DNA from: Durusdinium trenchii
Lineage: Eukaryota > Sar > Dinophyceae > Suessiales > Symbiodiniaceae
NCBI GenBank assembly: GCA_963970005.1
Contig: CAXAMN010027539.1
Coordinates: 138,011 to 202,010 of the forward strand
Length of the DNA: 64,000 bases
Direction: 5' to 3'
Each line of letters opens with the position of its first letter. Positions within the stretch are counted from its first letter, which is position 1. Position numbers and translations under genes: made by a program. The notes beneath the pieces were generated by a model, which did no database searches, was not told the origin of the DNA, and saw only the letters and a list, made by a program, of their open reading frames with translations. Below are positions 54,001 through 60,920 of this stretch, piece after piece.

Positions 54001-56943
54001 CAAGGCAACAACAACGACATCGTGTTCGTTTCGGCCGTTTCCTGCAATCTCAGTCATAGTTGGCTGTGGGAAGACAAATACAAAATGCACAGCAAGGACA
54101 CCTTCGTCTTCAAAAGGCGAGATCAACTGAGTGGCCCACAGACCTGTCCTCCTCATCCAGATCGTGAATGGCTCACCTTGCAGCTGCCCATACCGAAGGA
54201 AGCTCCAGCCCATAATCTTTTTCTCCCAGATGCCATTTTCTCTAGATCTGAAGTGCTCGTACACAACATCAACTCCCAATTCTTGCCAAGCCTGCGTCAA
54301 CTCCCTACGTGTGAGACGTAGCGTTTTAATGTATGGCAGGCCCCGTTCACATGCTACTGCAAAAGGCACAAAAGATGCCGTCGCAACTGTTCGCTGCATA
54401 AAGCAAGTAGCATCATCATTGTCGCCTGTCTGTCCCATCAAACTGGAGCTTTGGCCAGAATAAAGAGGAGTTGCAGTGTTTTCTCCTGACATGGCCTCAA
54501 AAGGTCCAGGCCACTGTCCGCTCATCTGCACATGGTGTGTGTCTGAACCTAGACTTGATGCATCACTTGAAGCCGAAGACGCAGTATATAGTCCCTCCGA
54601 AGTGCCAACACTGGTCCCATCAGGGTCAGCAATCGGCACAAAAACCTGTTGGTGCGGAGGTATCCTTTCCAGGAAAGTGATGGCGATTCCAGAATACAAT
54701 GGCACAATTTGCTCCCAGTTGTATACTCTTCGTCCAATGATTATGCTACATTCAGACACCCAGACGCATTGGACATGCGGCAGTCGTGCAGCAAAAAGCT
54801 CATGGACAAAAGGAAATCGGGGAACCATGTACATAAATGTGCCTTGCCAGTTCTCTGACAGTATGTCCACAGTAGCTAGGACCCCTATCCAGCTTTCAGG
54901 GCAAACAGTGAGCAGAAGAAAAGTTACTTCATGCTCCACAGGGCGAACTGGAACAAGTTGTGCTTGTGGCCTGACCTGGAAATCTCGCCATTGGCCGACG
55001 ATCTGCGGCCGGACTTGTCGGTTCAAAGCAATCTCGTGCCTTCTATATGTAGAAGACCACATCTCTCTTCGGTCCCACGTGTGTAGCCAGACAGTAACAA
55101 CCGTCCGAGCCACTCCAAGGCTCTCCAGTACAAAATCCAGAGCCGGATCAAGCACATATGGGGTCACAGAATTCTGCATCAAACTATTCAAATCCTCCAT
55201 GGTGGGCTCGTGATCTTGCTCGGTCCATGTTCGGACATGCAGATGGCAAAACTCACCACTAACCTTTGGCAAAGTCTGTTCGCGAAATGAAACAAAATGC
55301 GCTCTATGCCTAATCACATCGGTCCTTAGGAGCGATCGAATTGGGTCGAGCCTCGAGAGCATACATGAATGATACGACAAGGTCGCATCCGATGAGGACT
55401 CTCCTACCTGTTTCACAATCAAAACAGGCCAGTCCCATGGTCTAGAAAACTTGTAGACTAGGTAATGCAACTGGTCATGATCAAAATCATACTCGGTAGG
55501 TTGCGGCCTCACAATGACATACTCACAAAAGGCATCGTCACATTGGTCCTTCCATAGCTCTGTGAAAAGCGGTTGCAATTCAACTAGATCAGTACGTGGA
55601 AGGAAAGTATGTCTTGGCGCCATTGAACATGATGATCGTCCGGCAAACCAGACCTGCACTTTCTGACACCCTGGCCATCTTTGAGAATGTTCATTGCAAG
55701 CGGGGCAGGAGGGCAGCCGCACTTGAACCGATCTTTGGACAAAGCTAATCTCCTGCTCTTGGAAATCAACGATACAATTTCGGGAGGCCCCACAAACAGG
55801 CATCTGAGTATTTGTTACGTCAAGAGCCCCAAAAAGTGGGAAAAATTCATGCACAGCACAGAGCTCGTACTGGTTGTCGAGTCGTGCACGGAGGCAAAAA
55901 GGGGGCTCCACCTGCCCATCTGGCAGCTCGGAAAAGGGACATGTTTGCCTTTTTCCGCAAAACAGGGAGAAATCCTTCCAGCTCCGGGGACTTGAGGACC
56001 GATCATCAACGGTCGCATACGAAGTCAGCTCGTCAAGTCTACCTGGCTGCTTCTTCCCTTTACTGGCCTCAGAGAGGCCCGATTCTAGCTTTTGTCCATG
56101 CGAATGCTCTATGATGGAGATGCCCTCAGCTCCTCCAAGGAGTAGGAGGAGAAAGGCTACAGTCCATCTCCGTTTCTTACAGGGTCTCTCATGGCTAGGT
56201 TGTCTGGAGCCCCCAACAAAACTGCTGCGTCCTGGCAAAGGTCTTGGAAAAGCTCGTTCCTCGCGAAACCTCCCAACGATGCCAAGTAAAGCACAGCATA
56301 AAGCGAAAAGATTCACATAGAAAGTGCCTAGTAAGATTTGGACTCCACCGAAGCTGCGAAACCCCTGCTCATCATCACCAGCCAGCTCCAGGATAAAACC
56401 ATTGCAAAGGACAGTCAAAACCTGCCAAAGAATGAATCCCGCATATCCAGAAGCATGAGGCCAGATATATAGGCACTTCCTGACTCGTCGTGAGGCCATC
56501 AAATTGTGCACTACATCCGGAAATGCACAAGAGGCCCGATTGGCAAAGAATATCCAACATAGGATGAAAAGGCTTATACCCCAACTCTGCAGCACATAGG
56601 GGAAAATATCAGCATTCCACTCTCGTGGGAGCCAACAAGCAGCAGAAACAAGGCTTGCTTTCCATTCCTCATAAATTTTGAAGCATCCCTCCGCACCATA
56701 TCCATAGAGTTCAGCTCGATAACATCCAAAAGCCGCAGTCTCATCAAAGGCCGTCCACTGTACGAAATAGCACAGGCCAGCTGATAAGAGCAACGAAAGC
56801 AAGGTGTAGGCTTCAAATGGCCATACACCGGGGCTTACCACACAACCAGAAAATCCGATATTGGGTAAGACACTAGAAAAAGAAACCCCCAAACTTAGTG
56901 TACCAAGGAGCGAAAAGCAGCCTTCAAACATGGCGCTATACAT
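45079..56943 (-). CDS. Element B ORF2: RNase H / endonuclease / reverse transcriptase / methyltransferase-like polyprotein
   Basis: Start chosen at ATG 56943 (MYSAMFEG), 20 nt after the ORF1 stop; the frame is open further upstream, but that part is a shadow of ORF1. Domains by residue: hydrophobic membrane segments to about 280 (e.g. TLLSLLLSAGLCYFVQ, WTVAFLLLLLGGAEG); a repeated unknown region to about 1,950; RNase H at about 2,080-2,230 (YTDGSNS, SAEATAI, FDAQS, HVKGHSG...NELADA: all four acids and the His present); AP endonuclease at about 2,312-2,566 (TFNVNTL, LQETRTR, GIDANAHF, PDHRPLVLEL); RT at about 2,840-3,200 (FVDVSNAF, RRGSRPGD, WADDL); two Cys/His pairs resembling C2H2 fingers at 3,438-3,490; methyltransferase-like region at 3,674-3,950 (HLFSGARRN, GPPCETWS, LEHPSD, TPKPTTLF). 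RNase H before the endonuclease is unusual. Confidence 0.9.
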   Translation of the reverse strand: MYSAMFEGCFSLLGTLSLGVSFSSVLPNIGFSGCVVSPGVWPFEAYTLLSLLLSAGLCYFVQWTAFDETAAFGCYRAELYGYGAEGCFKIYEEWKASLVSAACWLPREWNADIFPYVLQSWGISLFILCWIFFANRASCAFPDVVHNLMASRRVRKCLYIWPHASGYAGFILWQVLTVLCNGFILELAGDDEQGFRSFGGVQILLGTFYVNLFALCCALLGIVGRFREERAFPRPLPGRSSFVGGSRQPSHERPCKKRRWTVAFLLLLLGGAEGISIIEHSHGQKLESGLSEASKGKKQPGRLDELTSYATVDDRSSSPRSWKDFSLFCGKRQTCPFSELPDGQVEPPFCLRARLDNQYELCAVHEFFPLFGALDVTNTQMPVCGASRNCIVDFQEQEISFVQRSVQVRLPSCPACNEHSQRWPGCQKVQVWFAGRSSCSMAPRHTFLPRTDLVELQPLFTELWKDQCDDAFCEYVIVRPQPTEYDFDHDQLHYLVYKFSRPWDWPVLIVKQVGESSSDATLSYHSCMLSRLDPIRSLLRTDVIRHRAHFVSFREQTLPKVSGEFCHLHVRTWTEQDHEPTMEDLNSLMQNSVTPYVLDPALDFVLESLGVARTVVTVWLHTWDRREMWSSTYRRHEIALNRQVRPQIVGQWRDFQVRPQAQLVPVRPVEHEVTFLLLTVCPESWIGVLATVDILSENWQGTFMYMVPRFPFVHELFAARLPHVQCVWVSECSIIIGRRVYNWEQIVPLYSGIAITFLERIPPHQQVFVPIADPDGTSVGTSEGLYTASSASSDASSLGSDTHHVQMSGQWPGPFEAMSGENTATPLYSGQSSSLMGQTGDNDDATCFMQRTVATASFVPFAVACERGLPYIKTLRLTRRELTQAWQELGVDVVYEHFRSRENGIWEKKIMGWSFLRYGQLQGEPFTIWMRRTGLWATQLISPFEDEGVLAVHFVFVFPQPTMTEIAGNGRNEHDVVVVALTDETAAEDSLPLVIQLELSGIMEHVAVHCPPGCTPNTLCALLGFEHVCNHPMQGVASFSYGDIKRTFVGHERIGLPAGALIRLFAEALDESCGPPLPVQEPFREHQTLLIARRDFDDQQSFMQLPWMAEMESDELEFQEAARRLYRFEHLFPDGRLRELYQIKQDAENDEDLVRQFLAEHFELPGTRVFTVYAWIVAHEVAAYARIIPLQIGRSMTQSMLRELADIEEAQPFWIMSVDSVMAPLSLRIFPLDLIILTQPQLHARVRIYLIDILYARLPKRVATLYKKDETFRDLTRRLGLESICDRTVNRCVLMARTEEGDIEWGMQDVVDQNHGSHFVLEFRIDECRERGSPYAPSSKDTDAAAFMQVMHKERAPRSLLHIYLRQFASRELEVTFWVHDRETGFAQLYPDRCPVKLSSEAVQQCQHLWTQRGMDENSRVTLVDPAPVFLVLPRPHVIIDNDSVEGCPILCQTIEDGRMNLLSIVLPRSFPPTSVSFLFTFAVPQNDCDRDSECYLYWERRRYEYWQDIPIAPGAFVKLYEWTRGAEISSSTSCGSPGSDQDIVTWTSEFSGNNGVSPFDEGQDSSDLDVADVYPTNEHRDHQGLLTTGRWTRRFRVSANRDGVVPYPEPVDVANEQSHEDSADVDDASLMQQWQASTLLPEIGDIDYPRVQEWYVDARTNDHPSPEIGDIDYPRVSEMTDTEVSIMFQIQVRICSDVWLQRPVMFLEQFETLQQERDRFLEWRRKVEQTRRTTAFVLFDSFYGEAVAFLAAQDRWPDFVLYSTYDDRVVHWGLAVDEYFVLERYDFATVLRDFLRTAIPFHVPAVVIPVRPLPEIFEQQGEDDLYLLIDEYPDDTEVPVFVSLWVQERDRPPEMSARRLPQRITTEILLQLYRLEEVCQHARYDCRVSHYTQELPRIVAWRPFPGMKIDIRVAILQDDSCSLPLEQEDGTSFLQFFPAVANEDGWRLCENWETKRPTDGLRPPGNPKILTVWQNEDLDKMDDLVTTEDCYVVIDYPRQALPLDTILPIPELPKQHTRRSVRWLGCDLNVPDFTSWFDAVMVKRTRPCISWKEVSKFFPSEMQAQLHDIILQDPNEITELQIYTDGSNSPDEALLASWSFVAISHSREHCHLIDLDFGLVEIDPMASAWAGAHISDARSAEATAIVRACEWVLAQGLEVPHFFLFDAQSVGLSAAGIYSQPEEDRIGRVARSLAKAVEVLLGHDMVTWRHVKGHSGVLGNELADAIAKWAYHGQHENKVARPDYTPFTSGRRYAIEFLWLALNSAGDSLPSWHKGPLSVPDVEMKTGVAGRLPLSLLATPKAHAVSKIMSLRVCTFNVNTLDPKRGDIVPGFLREQAQWHGFDILFLQETRTRQSNMIQSQTHVRITAAAQQGVGGVEIWLLRRHVNNSRLIFDAKAIQVVIAEPQLLILKVALHGFPLLLVNAHSPHSGAPKETIQSFWDSLQKQLDRLVGSTYLIMGIDANAHFCDELPGCIGAEGLESATNYAGECFRRMLLHLDCQLPSTMVGVHEGSTWTWQSSSNGATARCDYIMIPQHPVPALLRSYALETLDIGGRVPDHRPLVLELKVQRTKQITQQSRVSFDRRALQSATPLDLEQVFADFPQRAWSEDIETHATNLSAQIQERLHKAFPPKVNDPRKGYISQEAWAIRASRMRIRQQIQTARNSLHHSTQQAAWDSWKRMEPLDVSKLLAKTCKCFVSLWKLKLLSSTEAKRLKKQLRCDRTLFLENLAKQMPTMSQADFFQALRSAGVKSAKKPGPIQPLPMLAEDDGTPILDLNRIREKWRTYFAAQEDGVATTPEGLMQICDELGKKGRPLPQWDDLPTILQIERQFRATKKAKAYFVDGVPGDVLNRAPSLMARLYYPLFLKEVMMLREPCVFKGGTLVPAFKRGNPACCSSYRSLFVSSPASKALHAVYRKELIADFAQRRLPMQLGGIPGFSITQAAHAVRLFHHTAAIKGRSSGILFVDVSNAFYRLLRRHVISSQVDDRAFETIFAEMGLPEHEYGDFLALIEPEPAIEASEVSPYVKELFRAFYEATWFQIRDHDVLTRTRRGSRPGDTFADMAFGYALHRVLAPVFAALEQEFPDIAIQASVDVHPYSVTEEVVSLGVLAPIWADDLAVSFAADSVEDVIYRAKRIAGTIFDRLTLAGLTPNLAKGKTELMLTCRGKRSLEARRQLSHQGHEIQTSTRLVLGKLRLTGSYKHLGTWVEQKQGIRKDVSTKFAAAHEVMTRYRSQIFRNRQLSLDKKRQFFDSLVFSTMSFNMALWQSPTKRKDRQLETGFSKLFKRFAIMHFGQDAIPWSNERVLHETGLHSPDTLLSVARLRYVNHLMRNGQLHVWALIRSEQIWWQRVEEDIAWLQQFCPEADVPSPKLDWQAWKSFMEQPASKWKALLKRASARSKAYFQRRFAWEEWHAKIFHDILEAGLGCSTTPVSKASHYCLQCERTFISASACAVHSFKRHNRAARARDFVTGEVCEACLKVFSCHVDLLNHVNRQTACFRLYEGRGQQVEREPGVNSKQANKGRSELADPYMQAEGPRPVWEELYGARTVLAEQKIALHRSWGTAVQGLEQSDDILEALRLATKVTFLYHEEILQCFDDWSQNWLGLHEEAPLTMMSAFQLFKISACGEWFLEGRYADQHEHDRAMAFFWKQSQDMRELRYEHPERVRYRPRMVAHLFSGARRNLDVQEHLEQRSFMAVSIDIIFDARWGDLSREETFNLFAEALRAGYLVAWIAGPPCETWSIARYNVLPGGPRPVRRRGSPWGNFDLTLKEHQQVAIGSLLLGITIRLMWITILAGATSVLEHPSDLSLDVNRPSIWRLAIIRYLLRFPQCDLVEILQGHFGGATPKPTTLFIINGAVDNAGLLKSLQTTPLPKTCAFGRGEDGSWKTAALKEYPPGLCKALCCIVEAGQTNGPQEEDAEIPAVFLETIRELTRDFNFLAERGPDFHAPTA
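51914..52020. repeat. Exact 32-bp duplication inside ORF2
   Basis: The same 32 bases occur at 51914-51945 and 51989-52020. On the - strand they encode PEIGDIDYPRV twice, about 25 residues apart. The duplication is in frame and leaves ORF2 open. Confidence 0.9.
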
Positions 56944-56963
56944 GCCTCCTTTGGTTGAAGACA

Positions 56964-58283
56964 CTAGGACATCAAGTCCATGTTGACTCTCGAACCACCA
57001 TCCGGGGTCTTGGCGTTCTCCTTTTCTGACCGGGTTGGAGTAGTGTACGGCCCCATCTTGTCCTTCCCGTTGAAGCGCCGGAAAGGGCGACAAGGATGCT
57101 CCAGCGCAATAGGAAGGTCTGACCCTGCTTCCTTTAGGCTTGTACCATTGAGGCAAGGTGCAAATGTTCCACCTTCTGCTTTGCCTTCTTCCAGTGGCAT
57201 ATTCGCCATCCGAGGCACAGGAGCTGCAATTTCCTGCTTTGGCTGCAGCTTCTGTATCAGCGCAAGAGCCGACTCCCATGTCACATAGTTCGCAGGATTT
57301 GTGGTGATCGCCTGCAATACTCTCTGCTGGTCTCTCTCCGTGAGCACAGACATTTCCTCTTCCAAGTCCTCGTACTTGTATTGAAGCTCGGCTTGTGGTT
57401 CTAGATGCCTGGATCTTTTGGAAGGAGTTCGAGACCGTCCTCTCTTCCTCTCTGGGCTGTAGCTCTTGGACTCCTCCTTGATCTGCATCCCAATTGTCTT
57501 GGGTATCTTGACTTCTTGCTTTGGAGATGAGTTGGGAATGTCTCCTACAAGGGATGACCCCTGTATCGCACCAATGAGCTGTGACATTTGCGCCTGCATC
57601 GCATCGAACATCTGCGCATTGCGCACCTCCAGCTGAGTGGTGTACTCCGCATACTCTTGGAAACGACTTTTGATCTGTCTCAACTCCTGTTTGAGCTTGT
57701 TGGTCTCTTGACGTTGCTCTTCCCCATCGGAATCGATCACCAACATCTCGGGGTCCGACTCTCCATCTTTCGTTTTCTCGAGCCGTTTCAATTCCTCCTG
57801 CAGCTCTGCCATCGCACCAGAATAGCGCTTTTCTTCCTTTCGCACTCCTTCGGAGATTGAGTCTTTCCAAGACCGGAAGTCCACCTCTTTCTGTGCCATG
57901 TCTTCCTTCACTTTGCAAAGCCTGTTGAGGGCCTTTCTCTCGGCATTCAACTCCTTCTGCTTGGCCTTCAGCTGCTCTCGAGGGTCTTCTTTGACTAAGT
58001 CGATCACCTCCTTCGGGACGTCTTTCACCGTATCTTTCTGCATCAAATTTCGCATAGTTTCTTTGAGCTTTTGGTTCTCCTCCTTCAGCTGTGCTTCCTG
58101 CGACCCAGCATACCATCCATGCGAGGATGAACCACTTTCTCCTTCGAACTCGATGCGGCGACCATCGTACCCGACCATGAACACCTTGCCATCCTTTGTG
58201 TTCTTGGTGTCTTTCTTTCGGCCCTTCGGAACACTCCATTGGGACTGATCCCAAAACCAATCCTTTCCCTTTTTCCATGGCAT
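56964..58283 (-). CDS. Element B ORF1: coiled-coil, basic nucleoprotein-like protein
   Basis: 439 aa from ATG 58283 (MPWKKGKDWFWDQSQW); the frame is open another 75 codons upstream, but those residues look like UTR. Residues 60-240 form long charged coiled coils (SQEAQLKEENQKLKETMRNL; LQEELKRLEK; NKLKQELRQIKSRFQEY). At 176-190 an acidic EMLVIDSDGEEQ resembles a SUMO-interacting motif. At 270-295 there is an Arg/Ser/Lys-rich stretch (RKRGRSRTPSKRSR), probably a nuclear localisation or RNA-binding part. No zinc knuckle was seen. By position it matches the LINE ORF1 that coats element RNA. ORF2 lies in the -1 frame. It ends MDLMS at 56964. Confidence 0.8.
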   Translation of the reverse strand: MPWKKGKDWFWDQSQWSVPKGRKKDTKNTKDGKVFMVGYDGRRIEFEGESGSSSHGWYAGSQEAQLKEENQKLKETMRNLMQKDTVKDVPKEVIDLVKEDPREQLKAKQKELNAERKALNRLCKVKEDMAQKEVDFRSWKDSISEGVRKEEKRYSGAMAELQEELKRLEKTKDGESDPEMLVIDSDGEEQRQETNKLKQELRQIKSRFQEYAEYTTQLEVRNAQMFDAMQAQMSQLIGAIQGSSLVGDIPNSSPKQEVKIPKTIGMQIKEESKSYSPERKRGRSRTPSKRSRHLEPQAELQYKYEDLEEEMSVLTERDQQRVLQAITTNPANYVTWESALALIQKLQPKQEIAAPVPRMANMPLEEGKAEGGTFAPCLNGTSLKEAGSDLPIALEHPCRPFRRFNGKDKMGPYTTPTRSEKENAKTPDGGSRVNMDLMS

Positions 58284-58695
58284 CCTAATGGTGTATCGTC
58301 GCGAGAAACTATAGGTCGGTGCAGAATGATGGTTTTGCAGCAGATGCACCGCTTTTCGAACTCGCAAAAGCTGCTGGTGGGTCCACACCTTCTTCCAGCG
58401 CAGGGAATGGATGGTGTTCCGAGCTCGGCTTCTTCTCTTCCTCGCCCTTCTGTGCCAACCAGGGGAACCAGGTATGGCTGCGACAGCGAGTGAAAGAAAA
58501 ACGTGCAATGCACGATTGGGGCACTAACTCTTCCACTAGGTGGCTATGTTTGAGCCCTACCCTTCAGATCCTCCAAACAAGCAGAATCATCCTCGGACCA
58601 GTATGGACCAGTCATCCTCTTTTCCTGAAGTTCGACATCTTGAAAAACCAACGCCTCCTTTGACCTCGCATCCCATCCGACCGAAGACCTGCTCG
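58284..58695. other. 5' flank of element B, nothing recognised
   Basis: The ORF1 frame stays open upstream to 58508 with basic, Arg-rich residues (HRRARKRRSRARN) that may be leader or 5' UTR. No promoter motif was identified. Confidence 0.35.
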
Positions 58696-58812
58696 CTTCG
58701 CACCGGAATGGACATCCGCAGCGGCAACGCCTCCGCCCGGTCACCAGGAGCGGAATGCGCGGGGTTCACGCTCCAGCGAGCCGGGCGAGGCCATCGGTGG
58801 CGGACGTGGAAG
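58696..58812 (+). CDS. Candidate exon, unrecognised gene
   Basis: The frame reads LRTGMDIRSGNASARSPGAE, then CAGFTLQRAGRGHRWRTWK and ends at TGGAAG|GTATGG, a good donor. High third-position GC. The start is uncertain. The opposite strand is partly open. Not recognised. Confidence 0.35.
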
Positions 58813-59529
58813 GTATGGGGTCCTGGCACTGTCACCATACCCATGGGCATCCCATGGGCATCCCATGGGCTCATGAGGTATGAGGATGTTCTGAGTTGAT
58901 CCCCTCAACCGGGTCACGTCCGTGTCAGGTCGAGGGTCCGTCCGTCCGACGCCTCACGTCGGGGTACGCGCGGAACGCCCGGCTTCGCCGAAGTGACGGC
59001 CGCTGGCGGCACCTGGCTGGAAGGCCTTACTAAGGGACCTGAAGCCAGGAGACCCCTTATAAAAGGTCCAGGTAGGAATTCTGTAAGAGATATGTGAAGA
59101 TTTCATCTCACTTGATCACAGGCAAGCAATGTCATCAAGGATCCTTCATAGCTATGGCAGTAGAGGACCCGTCTCCCAAGGTCCTGGGTCCGATCCTTTG
59201 GGGGCCAATTGGGCGATCGCCAGGGCTCGCAGAGTGACTGGGACTGGGAACATTGGCATGATTCCCACGGGTCGGAGGCCTCAGATGGAGCAAGTGGTGA
59301 GGACTTGGGATGGTCGTTGGACTTTGCGGAGTTTTCTGTTTTTTTCTTCCGTCGAGAGGCGTGAAACGCAAATGGATGAGTTTGGGGAGATTTTGGGGAG
59401 AGTTCGGAGGGTTGGGGGGAGGTAAAAGAGCACAAGAAAAGTATCGTGGAACATGTGGGACCTATGGAACTCCACAAGTTGAGGAAGGTTCCCTACTATT
59501 GGTATAACGGTATAACCTAAGAGAGATCA
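58813..59529. other. Non-coding stretch, nothing recognised
   Basis: CATCCCATGGG is repeated at 58838-58870. The short frames at 59103-59477 on both strands lack domains. Confidence 0.35.
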
Positions 59530-59648
59530 GAGAGGTGGCCTCCAACCTAAGAGCAATGGCCTCTAACCTGATAGTGAAATTAATAGCCATGGCCTCCAAC
59601 CGAATAGCGACACCCTCCAACCGAATAGAGCGATGGCCTCCAACCTAG
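59530..59648. repeat. Degenerate tandem repeat (ATGGCCTCCAACC type)
   Basis: Five degraded copies of roughly ATGGCCTCCAACC(G/T)AATAGCG, about 20-30 bp each, head to tail. Confidence 0.7.
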
Positions 59649-60002
59649 ATCTTGCGCTCTCTTCATCCTTTTGTATTGCATTCCTTATTACGGCCTTCTT
59701 GAAAAATCTTTCGACATCACCCTCTTCAGGCTTCGCGTGTCACCGGCCCTCTTTCATGTGGATCATCCAAGTTTTGTATATAGGGGAAACTCGTCTACCT
59801 AACCTAACAAGCCGCTTCAATGATCAGCAACGCGGTTTCAATACTCCTCAGAGACCCGATACCCTCGCCCCAAACGGACGGTCCTTTTTTGCCTTTGTGG
59901 TGCTGAGGGCGTGGATAGAAAGGTCAACCGAAGGAGGTGACAACTCCACGAGACAACTTGGTTGACTTCCTGAGAAGCCATGTTGCAGGTGTGCACGCAC
60001 GC

Positions 60003-60194
60003 ACACACACTTAGACAATGGGTTTGCAGTTAACTCAATTCCACGCGGAAATGAATGAGGGAACAGAAAGGCGAGTGAGTCCGAAAAATTGAAGATGTTG
60101 AACACAGGTGTTGCAAACGCTCAGAAATCGCAGAAAAACGGCGGCGGCGAGCTCAGCAGCTAGAAAGTTGGTTTGTGGGGAGTAGCATGCAAAC
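60003..60194. repeat. 190-bp direct repeat, copy 1
   Basis: From ACACACACTTAGACAATG to CATGCAAAC. It matches 60921-61111 almost base for base, with a few substitutions and single-base gaps. Both copies are in the same orientation, 918 bp apart. Confidence 0.85.
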
Positions 60195-60920
60195 AGAGCG
60201 CCGATATCGGCGCTCGAGAGAAATTACTAACCACTTAAAAAGCCTTAGAAAGAAAGGAAGAGAAAATACAGAAAGAGAAACGCAAAGGGCAAGAGAGAAA
60301 CATAGGTGTAGTTACGAGGCCCACTAGTTACGAAACCTTCTAGTTACTGACTACCTAGCACTCTAGTTACTGAATACTTAGCCCTTGTCTTGAGGGAACG
60401 GCAAGAAATGCTGGGTCCGATCAACAGAAGGGAAGGTTTCAACAAAAACTAGTTACTGACTACTTAGCGGCTCTTAATTAGGTGCACTAGTTAGCGAGCG
60501 GGACATTAGTCTTAAACCGCCCGGGTAGATAGGACTAGGACAGGAGAAACAGAAGGAAAGGCACCGACACACAAGTGTGTCGAGTACCATTTCCTTCTGT
60601 TACCCTAGATAGCGGGTGGGATAAAAGTGTGAATTCGCGTGCAAAGGTGGTGTGTGTGTGTGTGTGTCGAATGTCCGTAAACCCGGCGGTTGTCGAATCT
60701 CCGTAAACCCGGCGGTTGTCGAATCTCCGTAAACCCGGCGGTGTCAAATCTCCGTAAACTCGGCAGTGTTGTGGCAGGAAATTCATTGGGTGAAACAAAA
60801 CTCATCAAACCAGAAACCACGACGGCTGCACTTCGAGTCAGAAACACGGTAGTCCGGAGTGGCTTCAGCGCCTCTCTTGCGAGAGGATCACACTCTGCAC
60901 CCAGTGGGACGACAGAGTGG
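60195..60920. other. Spacer between the 190-bp repeats
   Basis: Contains scattered CTAGTTACTGA units (60320-60480), a GT microsatellite (60648-60667) and the 27-bp tandem repeat listed next. No gene was seen, so the pair does not flank an obvious LTR-element coding region. Confidence 0.6.
60665..60768. repeat. 27-bp tandem repeat, four copies
   Basis: Head-to-tail units built on TCTCCGTAAACCCGGCGG; the last copies are slightly diverged. Confidence 0.85.

Larger units (their letters stand above)
45079..58283 (-). mobile_element. Element B: apparently intact giant non-LTR retroelement
   Basis: Two - strand ORFs lie in tandem: a coiled-coil ORF1 (58283-56964) and a 3,954-aa ORF2 (56943-45079) with RNase H, AP-type endonuclease, reverse transcriptase, C2H2-like fingers and a methyltransferase-like C terminus. 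All key catalytic residues are present and there is no internal stop over nearly 12 kb, so the copy is young or under selection. The limits given are those of the ORFs; the UTRs were not defined and no target-site duplication was found. The overall design (coiled-coil ORF1, EN-RT ORF2) is LINE-like, but ORF2 is about three times the usual length. Confidence 0.85.

Noticed and set aside
56967..58278. First 445 codons of the 4,399-codon - strand frame
   Set aside because: They overlap ORF1, which has clear coiled-coil coding character in another frame; the overlapping translation is Arg/Gly/Gln-rich with no domain and looks like a shadow. ORF2 is therefore started at 56943.
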